DNA of 64,000 nucleotides from JAEMQF01 sp963850525 (GCA_963850525.1 CAWKLQ010000005.1:1-64000), one strand, 5' to 3'. Counted from the stretch's first letter, positions 34,492 to 45,988 are shown. Made by a program: numbers and translations. The notes: a model not told the origin generated them from the letters alone.

Positions 34492-35381
34492 AGTTTCTCG
34501 GAAGTCCAGGTCAGCGTCGCTGGACAGTCGCTGGTGCAACCCCAGGTGCCGTCGGCGCCGCTCAATGGGGCCATCTTGGCTTTGCACGTGGGACACGTCG
34601 GTCGCCAATACTCGCCTTGGGTGGCCACCGCCAGCAGGTCTTGTTGCTGCGCATCGGAGCGGCGCAGGATCACTGTCAGGAGGTTGACGCTGTCCACCGG
34701 TGCAATGTGATTGCGCCGCGCGAATCGTTTCGCCTCATCGCTGAAGCGTCCCGCGGTGACGATGGCGCCTGAGCTGACCCCCGTGCGCTCCAGTACTTGG
34801 CGGAACTGGTCGACCTCGGGCGTCTCGATGGGGCCGTCGTTCAGGTGTTTGCACAGGACGATGCGCACCGGGTGTTTCAGATCGAGTGGCGAGTGCAACC
34901 AGAGTTGCGTGCCGCCGGCGGGGCCATCCGAATTCAGTTTCACGACGTAGCCGTCCTGCCTGAAAAGCCCCATGCAGACGGCTTCGAAACGCTGCCATTC
35001 GATCGCGCGCAAGACCCCGGCGCGCCAGCGCGACGGCTTCTTGGGTGCAGCGAGCCCTGCGTTTGGTGGTGCTGCGGCAGCCCCGTCGCCCACCCCCACG
35101 CCTTCATCGGCGTCGGCAAAGGCGCTGGTGGGTGGGCCCACCGGGTGCGTGTCGGGACCCGTGTCGTCGGCCATCGTGCTGTGCTTGAACGACGACAGCT
35201 CGAAGCCGCGCGGCGGGCGGCGCACCACGCGGGGGGTCTGAAGCCACATCAGAAACGCACCGACGCCCAGCAAGAACAACGCCGCAGGTCGATGCATTGG
35301 CCAATCGCTGCCGCGCAGACCGGTGGGCAACCAGGACGCTGCCAACCACAACACTGCGGCGACGATGAGCAGCAGTGCCAT
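34488..35381 (-). CDS. Membrane-anchored Mrr-like restriction endonuclease with zinc ribbon
   Basis: About 297 residues. Two membrane helices (LLLIVAAVLWLAASWL and PAALFLLGVGAFLMWL) lead into a disordered linker. The Mrr_cat-type PD-(D/E)XK domain at about 125-240 has EWQRFEAVCMGLFRQDGYVVKL, GGTQLWLHSP, VRIVLCKHLN, EVDQFRQVLERTG and GAIVTAGRFSDEAKRFA. The QxK motif of many Mrr proteins appears as LCK. The C terminus has CPTCKAKMAP and CTSDCP, a zinc ribbon. The family cleaves DNA, often modified DNA, but membrane anchoring suggests another role. The ATG at 35381 is my choice; a GTG at 35507 would lengthen it by 42 residues. Confidence 0.7.
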   Translation of the reverse strand: MALLLIVAAVLWLAASWLPTGLRGSDWPMHRPAALFLLGVGAFLMWLQTPRVVRRPPRGFELSSFKHSTMADDTGPDTHPVGPPTSAFADADEGVGVGDGAAAAPPNAGLAAPKKPSRWRAGVLRAIEWQRFEAVCMGLFRQDGYVVKLNSDGPAGGTQLWLHSPLDLKHPVRIVLCKHLNDGPIETPEVDQFRQVLERTGVSSGAIVTAGRFSDEAKRFARRNHIAPVDSVNLLTVILRRSDAQQQDLLAVATQGEYWRPTCPTCKAKMAPLSGADGTWGCTSDCPATLTWTSEKL

Positions 35382-35594
35382 GGGCCGAAGGCCGAATTGA
35401 AGAAGGGCGCGCAAAGGGATTGCTTTGAAGGAGTTGCCAGGCGGAAGAGTGATTCGCAAGCACGGGTGGCGCAGACGTTTTAAGTGTCCTGCGCTACCCG
35501 CGCTCACGTTTGGTCACTCTATCCGCGAGCAGGGCGCGGCGGAAGCCACCTCGACACGGTTCAGCGCGAATGTGTGCGATCACGCACAGCAGCA

Positions 35595-35617
35595 CGAGCC
35601 CTTCATTCGAGGGCTCG
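35595..35617 (-). terminator. Hairpin downstream of rhlE
   Basis: A perfect 8-bp stem CGAGCCCT / AGGGCTCG with a 7-base loop lies about 60 bases past the rhlE stop. No U-tract follows. It is the only structure I see in the ~300-base gap between rhlE and the nuclease gene. Confidence 0.45.
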
Positions 35618-35677
35618 AACCCTGGGCAAGCCCCGACCGACGTGCCTTCGCGCAGTTCAGGCCGGCGCGCTGGGCGC

Positions 35678-37099
35678 TCAGGCCTTCTCGGTGATGCGCG
35701 GACGCGCCCCGTTCGGGCGGCCCGCCGGGCTGCGCGGCGCGGCCGGACCACGGGGTGCAGGAGACCCTTGTCTCGCGGGTGTCTTCACGGGCGCTGCACG
35801 CTGCGCGGGACGCGAGTCGCGCCGGTCTGAGCCGCCGCCGCCACCACCGCCACCGCGCCCGCCACGTCCGCCACCCGGAGGGGCCGGCGAGCGGCGCTGC
35901 CCACCCACGCCTATCGTCATGCGCCCCAGCACGATCGGTTCGGCCCTTTCACCGGCAGGCGGCGCGAAGCCGGCAACCACCTCGCGCGGGATTTCGCGCT
36001 TGATGAGGCGCTCGATGTCGCGCAGGAAACCTTCTTCGTCCAAGCACACGAGCGAAATCGCCTCGCCTTGCGCGCCGGCGCGGCCGGTGCGGCCGATGCG
36101 GTGCACATAGTCTTCGGGCACGTTGGGCACTTCGAAGTTGACGACGTGGGGCAGCTGGTCGATGTCGATGCCGCGCGCCGCGATGTCGGTGGCGACCAGC
36201 ACCTGCAGTTCGCCGCGCTTGAAGTCGGCAAGCGCCTTGGTGCGCGCCGTCTGGCTCTTGTTGCCGTGGATCGCCATCGCCGAAATGCCTTGTTTTTCCA
36301 GATGCTCAGTCAAGCGGTTTGCGCCGTGTTTCATGCGCGTGAAGACGAGCACCTGGTGCCAGTCGTTGCTCTTGATCAGGTGCGTGAGCAAGTCCTTCTT
36401 CATTTCGCGGCCGACCGGATGCACTTTCTGCGCGATCGTGTCGGCCGTCTGGTTGCGCCGCGCGACTTCGATCAGCACCGGCTTGTTGAGCAGCCGATCC
36501 GCGAGCGCCTTGATCTCGTCGCTGAAAGTCGCCGAGAACAACAGGCTCTGCTTCTTCGCGGGCAGAAACGCCAGCACTTTCTTGATGTCGTGGATGAAGC
36601 CCATGTCGAGCATGCGATCGGCCTCGTCGAGAACGAAGATCTCCACGTGGCTCAGGTCGAGGTTGCGCTGCTGGTGGTGGTCGAGCAGGCGCCCGGGCGT
36701 GGCCACCAGAATGTCGACGCCGCGGCGCAGTTTGTCGACTTGCGGCTGCATGCCCACGCCGCCGAAGATCACCATGCTGGTGAGCTTGGAGTGTTTGCCG
36801 TACACGCGAACGCTTTCTTCGACTTGCGCGGCGAGTTCACGCGTGGGCGTGAGGATCAGCGCGCGGATCGGTGATTTGCCCTTGGCGTCGCGAATTGCGG
36901 GCTGGGCCATCAGGCGGTGCAGCATCGGCAGCACAAAACCGGCGGTCTTGCCTGTGCCGGTTTGCGCGCCGCCCATCACGTCGCCGCCGGACAACACGGC
37001 AGGAATCGCTTGCAGCTGGATGGGAGTGGGAGTCGTGTAGCCATGCTCGCGGACAGCGCGCAGCAACGGCTCGGCCAGGCCGAGGGTATCGAAGGTCAT
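35678..37099 (-). CDS. rhlE: DEAD-box RNA helicase, RhlE type
   Basis: A 473-residue ATP-dependent RNA helicase. The Q motif (YTTPTPIQLQAIP), Walker A AQTGTGKT at 45-52, PTRELA, TPGRLLD, the DEAD box in VLDEADRMLDMGF, SAT (FSATFSDEI), the helicase C motifs VATDIAARGIDIDQLPHV and HRIGRTGRAG are all present. The tail after residue 390 is basic and glycine-rich (GGGRGGRGGGGGGGG), typical of RhlE. It unwinds short RNA duplexes in ribosome assembly and RNA decay. No adjacent gene looks functionally linked. Confidence 0.94.
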   Translation of the reverse strand: MTFDTLGLAEPLLRAVREHGYTTPTPIQLQAIPAVLSGGDVMGGAQTGTGKTAGFVLPMLHRLMAQPAIRDAKGKSPIRALILTPTRELAAQVEESVRVYGKHSKLTSMVIFGGVGMQPQVDKLRRGVDILVATPGRLLDHHQQRNLDLSHVEIFVLDEADRMLDMGFIHDIKKVLAFLPAKKQSLLFSATFSDEIKALADRLLNKPVLIEVARRNQTADTIAQKVHPVGREMKKDLLTHLIKSNDWHQVLVFTRMKHGANRLTEHLEKQGISAMAIHGNKSQTARTKALADFKRGELQVLVATDIAARGIDIDQLPHVVNFEVPNVPEDYVHRIGRTGRAGAQGEAISLVCLDEEGFLRDIERLIKREIPREVVAGFAPPAGERAEPIVLGRMTIGVGGQRRSPAPPGGGRGGRGGGGGGGGSDRRDSRPAQRAAPVKTPARQGSPAPRGPAAPRSPAGRPNGARPRITEKA

Positions 37100-37249
37100 T
37101 TGAATTGGAAGAGAGGTCGGCCTGTCGCCGCAAGTTTGGGCGCCAGTCGCAGGCAGAGGGAGAGAAGGTCGAGCGCGAAGGCTCAGGTCAGAGATGACAT
37201 CAGCGGGCAGACTGGTGACCCGGCTGGTGCGCGAGATTCTACCCGGCGC

Positions 37250-38416
37250 TCAACGGATCGCGACGGCGGCGCCTTCCAGCCCGCGCATATTGCGTGTGTT
37301 GATCCACAGTGTGAACAGGCCGGCGCAGGCGAACGGCACGCTCGCCCAGGGCAGGTTCGCCAGGCCCAGCGTGGCCGTCGCCGCGCCGCCGACGACAGCG
37401 CCCAACGCCATGCCGCCGTAGAGCATCGACGTGTTCAGCGACATCAACAAGGGCGCCGACTGCGGCGCGAGCAAGGCCAAGCGCGATTGTTGAGGCACCA
37501 TCATGCCGAAGCCCGCGACGCCCCAGACCACAAACACGACCAGCGTCAGCAGCGGTTGCCCCTGCGTCAGCGGCACGAGGACCATCATCAACGCGAGCAG
37601 GGTGAGCTGCAGCGTCAGCGTCGTCTGCGCGCCGAAACGGTCGTTCGCCCAACCGCCGAGCAGCGTTCCGGCCACGCCGGCCAGACCAAAACTCATCAGT
37701 GCCAGGCTCAATTGCGTGTTCGTCATTGGATTCAGCGCAAGCAGCACCGGGCCGATGTAGGCGAAGACGTTGAAGATCGCCACAAAGTAGACGAGCGTCA
37801 GCGCCAGGGTCCACAACACGGCGGGACGGCGCAATTGGCTCACCGCCCCGGCCAATGTCGCGCCGGGCGTGGCCATGTCGCGCGGCACGAGCCGATACAG
37901 CGCCACACAGCACAGCGCCGCGGCGCCCGCGACGCCGAACACGGGGATGCGCCAGCCGTACTCCAGGCCGAGCCAGGCGCCGATGGGCATGCCGATCACG
38001 TAGCTCAAACTCATGCCGAGAAACACCAGCGCGAGCGCCCGGCCGCGCTGCTCCGGCGGAACCATCGCGACGACGATTCCCGCACCCATCGGCGTGAAGC
38101 ACGCGCCAACGCCCATCAGGGCGCGGCCGGCGAGCAGAACCGGCAGCGTCGGCGCCCAAGCGCACAACAGGTTGCCGGCGCCGAACAGCGCCATCGCAAT
38201 CACCAGCGCCTTGCGTCGCGGCCAGCGCCCGGTGAAGAGCAGCGCAATCGGGCCGAGCACAGCGGTGGTCAACGCATACACCGTCATCGCCTGGCCGGCC
38301 GCGGCAACACTGACATCGAGCGACGTGCTGATCGTGCCCAGGATCCCGTTGATGACGAAGGCGCCGGTGCCTATCGTCAGGTTGCACAGCGTGAGCAGGT
38401 AAAGAAGGCGTGGCAT
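37250..38416 (-). CDS. MFS transporter (DHA1/AraJ-like)
   Basis: A 388-residue inner-membrane transporter with twelve hydrophobic segments and the major-facilitator signature between helices 2 and 3 (TGRWPRRKALVIAMAL). The helix 5 motif of drug/proton antiporters (GMSLSYVIGMPIGAWLG) suggests an efflux pump of the DHA1 group, close to AraJ/YdhP. The substrate cannot be deduced. It stands alone, divergent from ettA with about 65 bases between the start codons. Confidence 0.88.
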   Translation of the reverse strand: MPRLLYLLTLCNLTIGTGAFVINGILGTISTSLDVSVAAAGQAMTVYALTTAVLGPIALLFTGRWPRRKALVIAMALFGAGNLLCAWAPTLPVLLAGRALMGVGACFTPMGAGIVVAMVPPEQRGRALALVFLGMSLSYVIGMPIGAWLGLEYGWRIPVFGVAGAAALCCVALYRLVPRDMATPGATLAGAVSQLRRPAVLWTLALTLVYFVAIFNVFAYIGPVLLALNPMTNTQLSLALMSFGLAGVAGTLLGGWANDRFGAQTTLTLQLTLLALMMVLVPLTQGQPLLTLVVFVVWGVAGFGMMVPQQSRLALLAPQSAPLLMSLNTSMLYGGMALGAVVGGAATATLGLANLPWASVPFACAGLFTLWINTRNMRGLEGAAVAIR

Positions 38417-38482
38417 CGGCGCATTGTCAGGGCGCGCTGAGGCGCCACGTCACAATACGCACTGTTTTTCAGAGGTCCCGCA

Positions 38483-40147
<1,665 letters not shown>

Positions 40148-40155
40148 ACCCAGCC

Positions 40156-40235
40156 GTCACCCCGGCGAACGCCGGGGTCCAGCGCTGGCAGGGCATCACT
40201 CTGAGTCAGTGGATCCCGGCGTTCGCCGGGATGAC
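40156..40235. repeat. REP-like palindrome pair
   Basis: Two copies of the same ~26-base palindromic unit, at 40156-40181 and 40210-40235, are in opposite orientation. The core is CCCGGCGAACGCCGGG (CCCGGCGTTCGCCGGG in the other copy), flanked by GTCA and GGATCCA-type ends. The pair sits between ettA and the convergent SDR gene. The same unit recurs at 50111-50185 and 62389-62414. Confidence 0.75.
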
Positions 40236-40324
40236 CGGTGCATGCCTCTCAAGGAAAGGTGGCTCTGCCACTTTCCTTGATCCCCACGGGGGACGGTCGC
40301 CGCGAGGCGGCGGCCTTGGGGCGC

Positions 40325-42319
40325 TCAGAAGTGAACCCCGCGCATCATCTGCGCCATCGCGATCGCTTCGGGGGACAGTGTCGGCTTTGCCGCTTTGTCG
40401 CCTTTCGCCGCGGCGCTGTCGGGGAACATGCGGAACGTCGTGTTCATGATGATTTGCGTGATGCGCGGCGCCACGGCGTGCAGCACTTCGCCGAAGATGC
40501 CCAGGCGCGTTGCGACGCGAACCGGCTTGTCAATGCACGCCTGGATGATCATGTCGGCCGCCTCTTCGGGTTGCAGCAGCGGCATGTTGTCGTAGATTTT
40601 CGTCGGCGCCGTCATCGGCGTGCGCACGAGCGGCATGTTCACCGTCGTGAACGTGACGCCCAGGTCGGCGAACTCGCTCGACGCGCAGCGCGTCCACGCA
40701 TCCAGCGCTGCCTTGCTCGCCACGTACGCGGCAAAACGCGGCGCGTTGACGAGCACGCTGATCGAGCTGATGTTGACGATGTGACCGCGCTTCTTCGCCA
40801 CCATGCCCGGCAGCAGGCCCATCGTGACGCGCAAGCTGCCGAAATAGTTGAGCTGCATGGTGCGCTCGAAATCGTGGAAACGGTCGTAGCTCGACTCGAT
40901 CGCGCGGCGGATCGAACGCCCGGCGTTGTTGATGAGGAAGTCGACGCCGCCGTGTGCCTCGTTGAGCGTCTTCACGAATGCCGCGCAGCTTGCTTCGTCG
41001 GAAATGTCCACCGAATAGCTGAAGACTTTCGCGTCTTTGCCGGCTTGCGCCTTGATGTGATTCACCGCTTCGCCGAGCTTGTCTTCGCCGCGTGCGCAGA
41101 TGATCGTCGTCGCACCCGCCTCGGCGAAGCGGCACGCCGCCGACAAGCCGATTCCCGACGAGCCGCCGGTCACGAGAACCACCTTGCCGCCCACCGTGCC
41201 CTTGAGGCTGCGGTCGACGAACAGGGCGGGGTCGAGATGGCGCTCCCAGTAGTCCCACAGCACCCATGCGTAATCGCGCAGGTTCGGACAGGTGATCTGG
41301 CTGCCCTTCAGCGCCGCGTCGGTCTCGCGCCGATCGAAGCGCGTCGGGTAGTTGACGAAGGTGAACATGTCGGGCGGCAGGCCCAGATCCTTGATGACCG
41401 CGTTGCGCACGCGGCGCACCGGTGCCAGCGCCATCAGTCCTTTCTTCACGCTTTTCGGAATGAAGCCGAGCAGGGCGGCGTTGACGAACAAGTTCATCTT
41501 CGGCGCGTGCGCCGCCTTGGAGAAGATGTCGAGCACGTCGCCGACGCGGTAACCCACCGGGTCGACGAGGTGATAACACTTGCCGTTCGTCTCGGGTTGG
41601 TGGCTGATGTGGTCCAGCGCAGCGACGACAAAATCCACCGGAACGATGTTGATGCGCCCGCCTTCCAGGCCCACCGACGGGAACCACGGCGGCAGGACTT
41701 GGCGCATGCGCTGGATCAGCTTGAAGAAGTAGTAAGGCCCGTCGATCTTGTCCATCTCGCCGGTCTGCGAGTCGCCGACGACGAGTGCCGGGCGATACAC
41801 CGTCCAGGGCTGTTTGCACTCCTTGCGAACGATTTTTTCGCTCTCGTGCTTGGTCATGAAGTAGGGGTGGTCCAGGCCTTCGGCTTCGTCAAACATGTCT
41901 TCGCGGAACACACCTTCGTAAAGGCCCGCCGCGGCGATCGAGCTGACGTGGTGCACGTGCTTGGCGCCGATGGCGCGCGCAAACTCGACCATGTTGCGCG
42001 TGCCCTCAATGTTGACCTGCACCTGCGACTCCTCGTCGGCCGACAGGTCGTACACCGCGGCGAGGTGGTACAGGTGGTCGATCTGGCCTTCGAGCAGCTT
42101 GCGCGCCTCGGCACTCACGCCGAATTTCTTCGCCGTCAAGTCGCCGTACACGGGGATCGCCCGGCCCTTCGGCGCGTCCCAGTAGGCGAGCAGCGCCGGT
42201 ACCTTGGCCTCGCTCTCGCGGCGCAGCAGGAAGTGGACGGTCGCGCCACGCCGCGCCAGCAAGGCCTTGACGAGACGCTTGCCGATGAAGCCGGTGGCTC
42301 CGGTCACGAAGTACTGCAT
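40325..42319 (-). CDS. Two-domain SDR oxidoreductase (fatty acyl-CoA reductase-like)
   Basis: A 664-residue fusion. The N-terminal extended-SDR/male-sterility-like domain (1-360) starts with TGATGFIG at 6-13 and has VSSIAAAGLYEG, the active-site region HPYFMTKHESEKIV and VYRPALVVGDSQTG. The second, classical SDR domain has VLVTGGSSGIG at about 382-392, FLINNAGRSIRRAI and the catalytic YVASK near 531. This order resembles mycobacterial AcrA1-type proteins that reduce fatty acyl-CoA. The N domain would act on the thioester and the C domain on an aldehyde or ketone, which is inference. AAGGAA six bases upstream fixes the start. It is divergent from the phasin gene. Confidence 0.85.
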   Translation of the reverse strand: MQYFVTGATGFIGKRLVKALLARRGATVHFLLRRESEAKVPALLAYWDAPKGRAIPVYGDLTAKKFGVSAEARKLLEGQIDHLYHLAAVYDLSADEESQVQVNIEGTRNMVEFARAIGAKHVHHVSSIAAAGLYEGVFREDMFDEAEGLDHPYFMTKHESEKIVRKECKQPWTVYRPALVVGDSQTGEMDKIDGPYYFFKLIQRMRQVLPPWFPSVGLEGGRINIVPVDFVVAALDHISHQPETNGKCYHLVDPVGYRVGDVLDIFSKAAHAPKMNLFVNAALLGFIPKSVKKGLMALAPVRRVRNAVIKDLGLPPDMFTFVNYPTRFDRRETDAALKGSQITCPNLRDYAWVLWDYWERHLDPALFVDRSLKGTVGGKVVLVTGGSSGIGLSAACRFAEAGATTIICARGEDKLGEAVNHIKAQAGKDAKVFSYSVDISDEASCAAFVKTLNEAHGGVDFLINNAGRSIRRAIESSYDRFHDFERTMQLNYFGSLRVTMGLLPGMVAKKRGHIVNISSISVLVNAPRFAAYVASKAALDAWTRCASSEFADLGVTFTTVNMPLVRTPMTAPTKIYDNMPLLQPEEAADMIIQACIDKPVRVATRLGIFGEVLHAVAPRITQIIMNTTFRMFPDSAAAKGDKAAKPTLSPEAIAMAQMMRGVHF

Positions 42320-42527
42320 GGAGGTTCCTTCCGAAGGGAGTGCAAGGCGTCGATTCTTGTCCAGACTTCGCCCCGCCACGCCACGCGCTTTCCCCAAGGT
42401 GTGGCTGGCTGAGGTAGAGCTTTCTCACTAGAGAATCGGGGTGCGCAGTGGGCGGTTGCCTCCTATAGTCGCCAGCTACCGCGCTGCGCCGCATTCCTTC
42501 AACCCTGCAACCCGAGGACAACTCACC

Positions 42528-43040
42528 ATGGTCAAGAAGCTCAAACAAATGGCGGAAAAGCAGGCGGCAGGCGCCGCAGGGCTGTTCGACAACGTCGACG
42601 CCGCCAAACTCGCAGGCTCGGTGAAGGAGTCCGCACAGCAGATCTGGCTCGCCGGAATGGGCGCTTTTGCAAAAGCGCAGGCCGAAGGCGGCAAAGTCTT
42701 CGAGGCGCTCGTCAAGGAGGGGACGAACCTGCAGCGCAAGACGCAAAGCGTCGCCGAAGAAAAGCTCAGCGAAGTCTCGAGCAAGATGAGCGGCATGGCC
42801 AGCGAAGTCCAGGCGCGCGCCGGCCAACAGTGGGACAAGCTGGAGAACATCTTCGAAGAGCGCACCGCCAAGGCGCTGCAAAAGCTGGGTGTGCCTTCGG
42901 CCATAGACGTTGCGGCGCTCTCGGCGCGCATCGACGAGCTCGCTGCGCAGGTGGGCAAGGGCGCGACCACCAAGGCGGCGGCACCTAAGCGCGCTGCAGC
43001 AAAAACGGCAGCGAAACGCCCGGTCAAGCGCACCGCGTAA
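42528..43040 (+). CDS. Phasin family protein (PhaF/PhaI type)
   Basis: A 170-residue PHA granule-associated protein. The amphipathic helical phasin region (residues 15-130) includes SVKESAQQIWLAGMGAFAKAQAEGGKVFEALVKEG and a coiled coil. A short C-terminal tail is rich in Ala/Lys/Pro (PKRAAAKTAAKRPVKR), like the DNA-binding tail of PhaF. It would coat polyhydroxyalkanoate granules and perhaps link them to the nucleoid. GAGGA lies about 9 bases upstream of the ATG. PHA synthase and depolymerase genes are not in the window. Confidence 0.9.
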   Translation: MVKKLKQMAEKQAAGAAGLFDNVDAAKLAGSVKESAQQIWLAGMGAFAKAQAEGGKVFEALVKEGTNLQRKTQSVAEEKLSEVSSKMSGMASEVQARAGQQWDKLENIFEERTAKALQKLGVPSAIDVAALSARIDELAAQVGKGATTKAAAPKRAAAKTAAKRPVKRTA

Positions 43041-43210
43041 CGGCGCACACACGCGGCCCCGCGCGGCTGGCAATTTGGCGCGTTTCCCCGGGGCGGGCGC
43101 GCGCAACGCACGGCCAGTGCAAGACGCGGGCCCGGCAATCCGACCACAATAGCGCTTGTTCGCGCGCGTCGGCCGACGCGGCGTTGGTCAAATTCGCCGG
43201 ACCCGGAGAC

Positions 43211-45988
43211 ATGAGCTTGAAGAATTTCTGCTTTTGCGCACTTCGCCCCGTGCTGCTGTGCCTGGCTGCCGCAGGGTGCGCAAGCCTCGACACTCCCGCG
43301 CCGGTGCCCAGCGCCGTGGTGCCCGCGGCCAGCGCTGCGGCGCCGCGAGTCGCCCAAGCCGCAGCGCCGGCAGCCTCCGCCAGCCCCGCGGCGCCGGCGG
43401 CGTCGGCGGTCGCTGCGGCCGCACCTGCTGCGGGCGCTTCAGCACCCGCTGCCGCGCGGCCCGACCCGAGCGCGCCCAAGCCGTTCGACGAAGTCATCAA
43501 AGGCGCGACCGCGCAGCCCGGTTTCTTCGGCCTCTGGCGCAAGGACGAGAAGCTCTGGTTGGAGATTGCGACCGAGCAGCTCGACAAGCCCTTTCTGCTG
43601 TCGGCGAACATTTCGCACTCCGTGGGCGAGCGTCGCCTGTACGGCAGCTGGATGGGCCCGTCGTGGCTGGCCAGCTTCCGCAAGATCGGCAGCCAGCAGA
43701 TCCAGTTGATCGCGCGCAGTACGGATTACGTGGCCCGCGGTGCACCGATGGAAGCGGTGGTCGAGCAGGCGTTTTCGCACAGCCTGCTCGCCTCGGCAAG
43801 CATCGCGAGCGCGCCGCATCCGCAGCGCAATTCGATTCTGATCGACGCCTCATTCCTGCTCGGTGACATCGCGGGCTATTCGACACAACTCGAGCGCGCC
43901 TTTCGCTTGCCCTACGGCTTGGACCGCGGCAATTCGTTCTTCGAGAAGACCCGCGTCACCGACGACCTGACTACGCTGAATGCGCGGCTGCACTTCGGCA
44001 TGGCGCGTTTGCCCGCGCCGCCGTTGATGCCCAGCCCCGTTCCCGCGCCGTCGCCGCCCAGTGCGCCACCCGATCCGCGAAGCTTTTTTGTCGGAATGGT
44101 CTACAGCTTCACGAAACTCGCCGGCCAGCCGATGGAACCGCGCAAGACCGACCCGAGATTGGGTCATTTCTTTGACGCCGTCACCGACCTGAGCACGGAC
44201 CTGGATGCGAACCCGAAGCGCCATTACATCAAGCGCTGGCGCCTCGAAAAGAAGGATCCGGCAGCGGCGCTGTCGGAGCCCAAGCAAGCCATCGTCTACT
44301 GGCTCGACAAGAACATTCCACTGCGTTACCGCGATTCGGTCGAAGCGGGAATCCTGGAGTGGAACAAGGCCTTCGAGAAAATCGGCTTTCGCAACGCAAT
44401 CGTCGTCAAACAGCAGCCCGACGACGCAGACTGGGACACGCTCGATTCACGCCACGCGTCGATCCGTTGGTTCACGGGAACCGACGCCGGTGTGGCGATC
44501 GGCCCGAGTCACTCCGACCCGCGCACCGGCGAAATCATCGACGCCGACATTGCGATGAGCGACGGTTTCGGCCGCGGCGCTCGGCGCTTCCGTGTCGAGG
44601 ACGTGGGTGCGGCGTGGGGCCGCACATTCGCACCGCAAGCCGATGCATGGGCCGCCAAATGGCATGAGTTTTATTGCAGCTATGCGCAAGAGGCGGCAGC
44701 GGAGATGGACTTCGCACTCGACCTGTTAGAGGCGCGTGGCGACATGGCACCCGAAGGCCCCGAAGCCGAGGCGTTTGCCCAGGCCGTCGTCAAGGACACG
44801 ATCAGCCACGAAGTGGGCCACACGCTGGGCCTGAAGCACAACTTCAAGGCGTCGACGGTGGTCACCCGGGCGCAGCTGCAGGACCGCGAATTCACCGAGA
44901 AGAACGGCATCGCCGGGTCGGTGATGGACTACGCCGGATTCAACGTCGCGCTTTCCGGTGAACGCCAAGGCAGCTTCAACAACACGACGCTGGGCCCCTA
45001 CGACTACTGGGCGATCGAATACGCGTACCGGCAGTTCGAGCCCGGGACTGAGGCTGCCGAGCTCGCGCGCATCGCCGCGCGCAGCAACGAGCCGGCGCTG
45101 GCCTTCGCGGACGACGCCGACGCGGGCGGCTTCGGCGCCAACGACGGCATCGACCCGCTGGCGAATCGCTTCGACCTCGGCGACGACCCGCTGGACTTCT
45201 ACAAGAAGCGCCTGCAACTCTCGCGCGAGTTGTGGCAGCGCGTTCAGGAGCGCGCGCCGCTGCCGAGCGATTCGGTCACGCGCCAACGCCGCGTCTTGCT
45301 CAGCGGATTTCGCCAATTGAACCGCGCCGCTGAGTTGGTGGGCAAATATGTGGGCGGCATGCACACCGTGCGCGACCTTCCCGGAACGACAGGCCGCGCC
45401 TCCTATACGCCGGTCGAGCCGACAAAACAGCGCGAAGCCCTTCAATTTCTTGCCCAAGGGCTGTTCAACGCCGACAGCTTCCGTTTCAAGCCGCAGTTCC
45501 TCGCGAGCCTCTCGCCCGACTACAACGAATGGGAGCGGGGTGGCCCGGTGAACATTCCTGCCGCCGTGCTGCAAGTGCAGACCGCCGCACTGGACCGGCT
45601 GCTGAGCGCGGGAACGGCGTCGCGCCTGCTCGACCTGCCGCTTTATGTCGAGCCCGCGCAGTCGCGCGACCTGATCTCGCTGCCCGAGGTCTACGGCACG
45701 CTGCAAAACTCGATCTGGAGCGAGCTGAAAACGGGCGGGGAAATCGACCGGCTGCGGCGCAACCTGCAACGCGAGCACTTGCGCCGAGTGCAAGGCTTGC
45801 TCACGCGCGGCTCGCCCGGCCTGCCGCCCGACGCGCTGAGCCTGGCGCGCCTGCACGCCACCGAGCTTCAGGCGCAGCTGAAACTGGCCAGTGCAAACAA
45901 GAAGTTGACGATCGAAAGCCGTGCGCATTTGCAGGACAGCCTGGCGCTGCTGACGGAAGCGCTGCGGGCGTCGATGCAACGCTCCTGA
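43211..45988 (+). CDS. Zinc-dependent metalloprotease lipoprotein (DUF5117/DUF4953 type)
   Basis: A 925-residue lipoprotein: lipobox AAAGC, then a very Ala/Pro-rich linker to about residue 90. The DUF5117-like region follows (PFDEVIKGATAQPGFFGLWRKDEKLWLEI). The metzincin-like catalytic site SHEVGHTLGLKHNF has H533, E534 and H537, with H543 as a possible third ligand, then an SVMDYAGFN Met-turn-like segment. Members are large envelope proteases of unknown substrate. GGAG sits only three bases before the ATG at 43211. A hairpin follows the stop. Confidence 0.88.
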   Translation: MSLKNFCFCALRPVLLCLAAAGCASLDTPAPVPSAVVPAASAAAPRVAQAAAPAASASPAAPAASAVAAAAPAAGASAPAAARPDPSAPKPFDEVIKGATAQPGFFGLWRKDEKLWLEIATEQLDKPFLLSANISHSVGERRLYGSWMGPSWLASFRKIGSQQIQLIARSTDYVARGAPMEAVVEQAFSHSLLASASIASAPHPQRNSILIDASFLLGDIAGYSTQLERAFRLPYGLDRGNSFFEKTRVTDDLTTLNARLHFGMARLPAPPLMPSPVPAPSPPSAPPDPRSFFVGMVYSFTKLAGQPMEPRKTDPRLGHFFDAVTDLSTDLDANPKRHYIKRWRLEKKDPAAALSEPKQAIVYWLDKNIPLRYRDSVEAGILEWNKAFEKIGFRNAIVVKQQPDDADWDTLDSRHASIRWFTGTDAGVAIGPSHSDPRTGEIIDADIAMSDGFGRGARRFRVEDVGAAWGRTFAPQADAWAAKWHEFYCSYAQEAAAEMDFALDLLEARGDMAPEGPEAEAFAQAVVKDTISHEVGHTLGLKHNFKASTVVTRAQLQDREFTEKNGIAGSVMDYAGFNVALSGERQGSFNNTTLGPYDYWAIEYAYRQFEPGTEAAELARIAARSNEPALAFADDADAGGFGANDGIDPLANRFDLGDDPLDFYKKRLQLSRELWQRVQERAPLPSDSVTRQRRVLLSGFRQLNRAAELVGKYVGGMHTVRDLPGTTGRASYTPVEPTKQREALQFLAQGLFNADSFRFKPQFLASLSPDYNEWERGGPVNIPAAVLQVQTAALDRLLSAGTASRLLDLPLYVEPAQSRDLISLPEVYGTLQNSIWSELKTGGEIDRLRRNLQREHLRRVQGLLTRGSPGLPPDALSLARLHATELQAQLKLASANKKLTIESRAHLQDSLALLTEALRASMQRS

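Noticed and set aside
35590..35640. GGGCTCGAACCC-like stretch that recalls a tRNA T-arm
   Set aside because: No acceptor, D-arm or anticodon pairing is present around it on either strand; it is part of the rhlE downstream hairpin.
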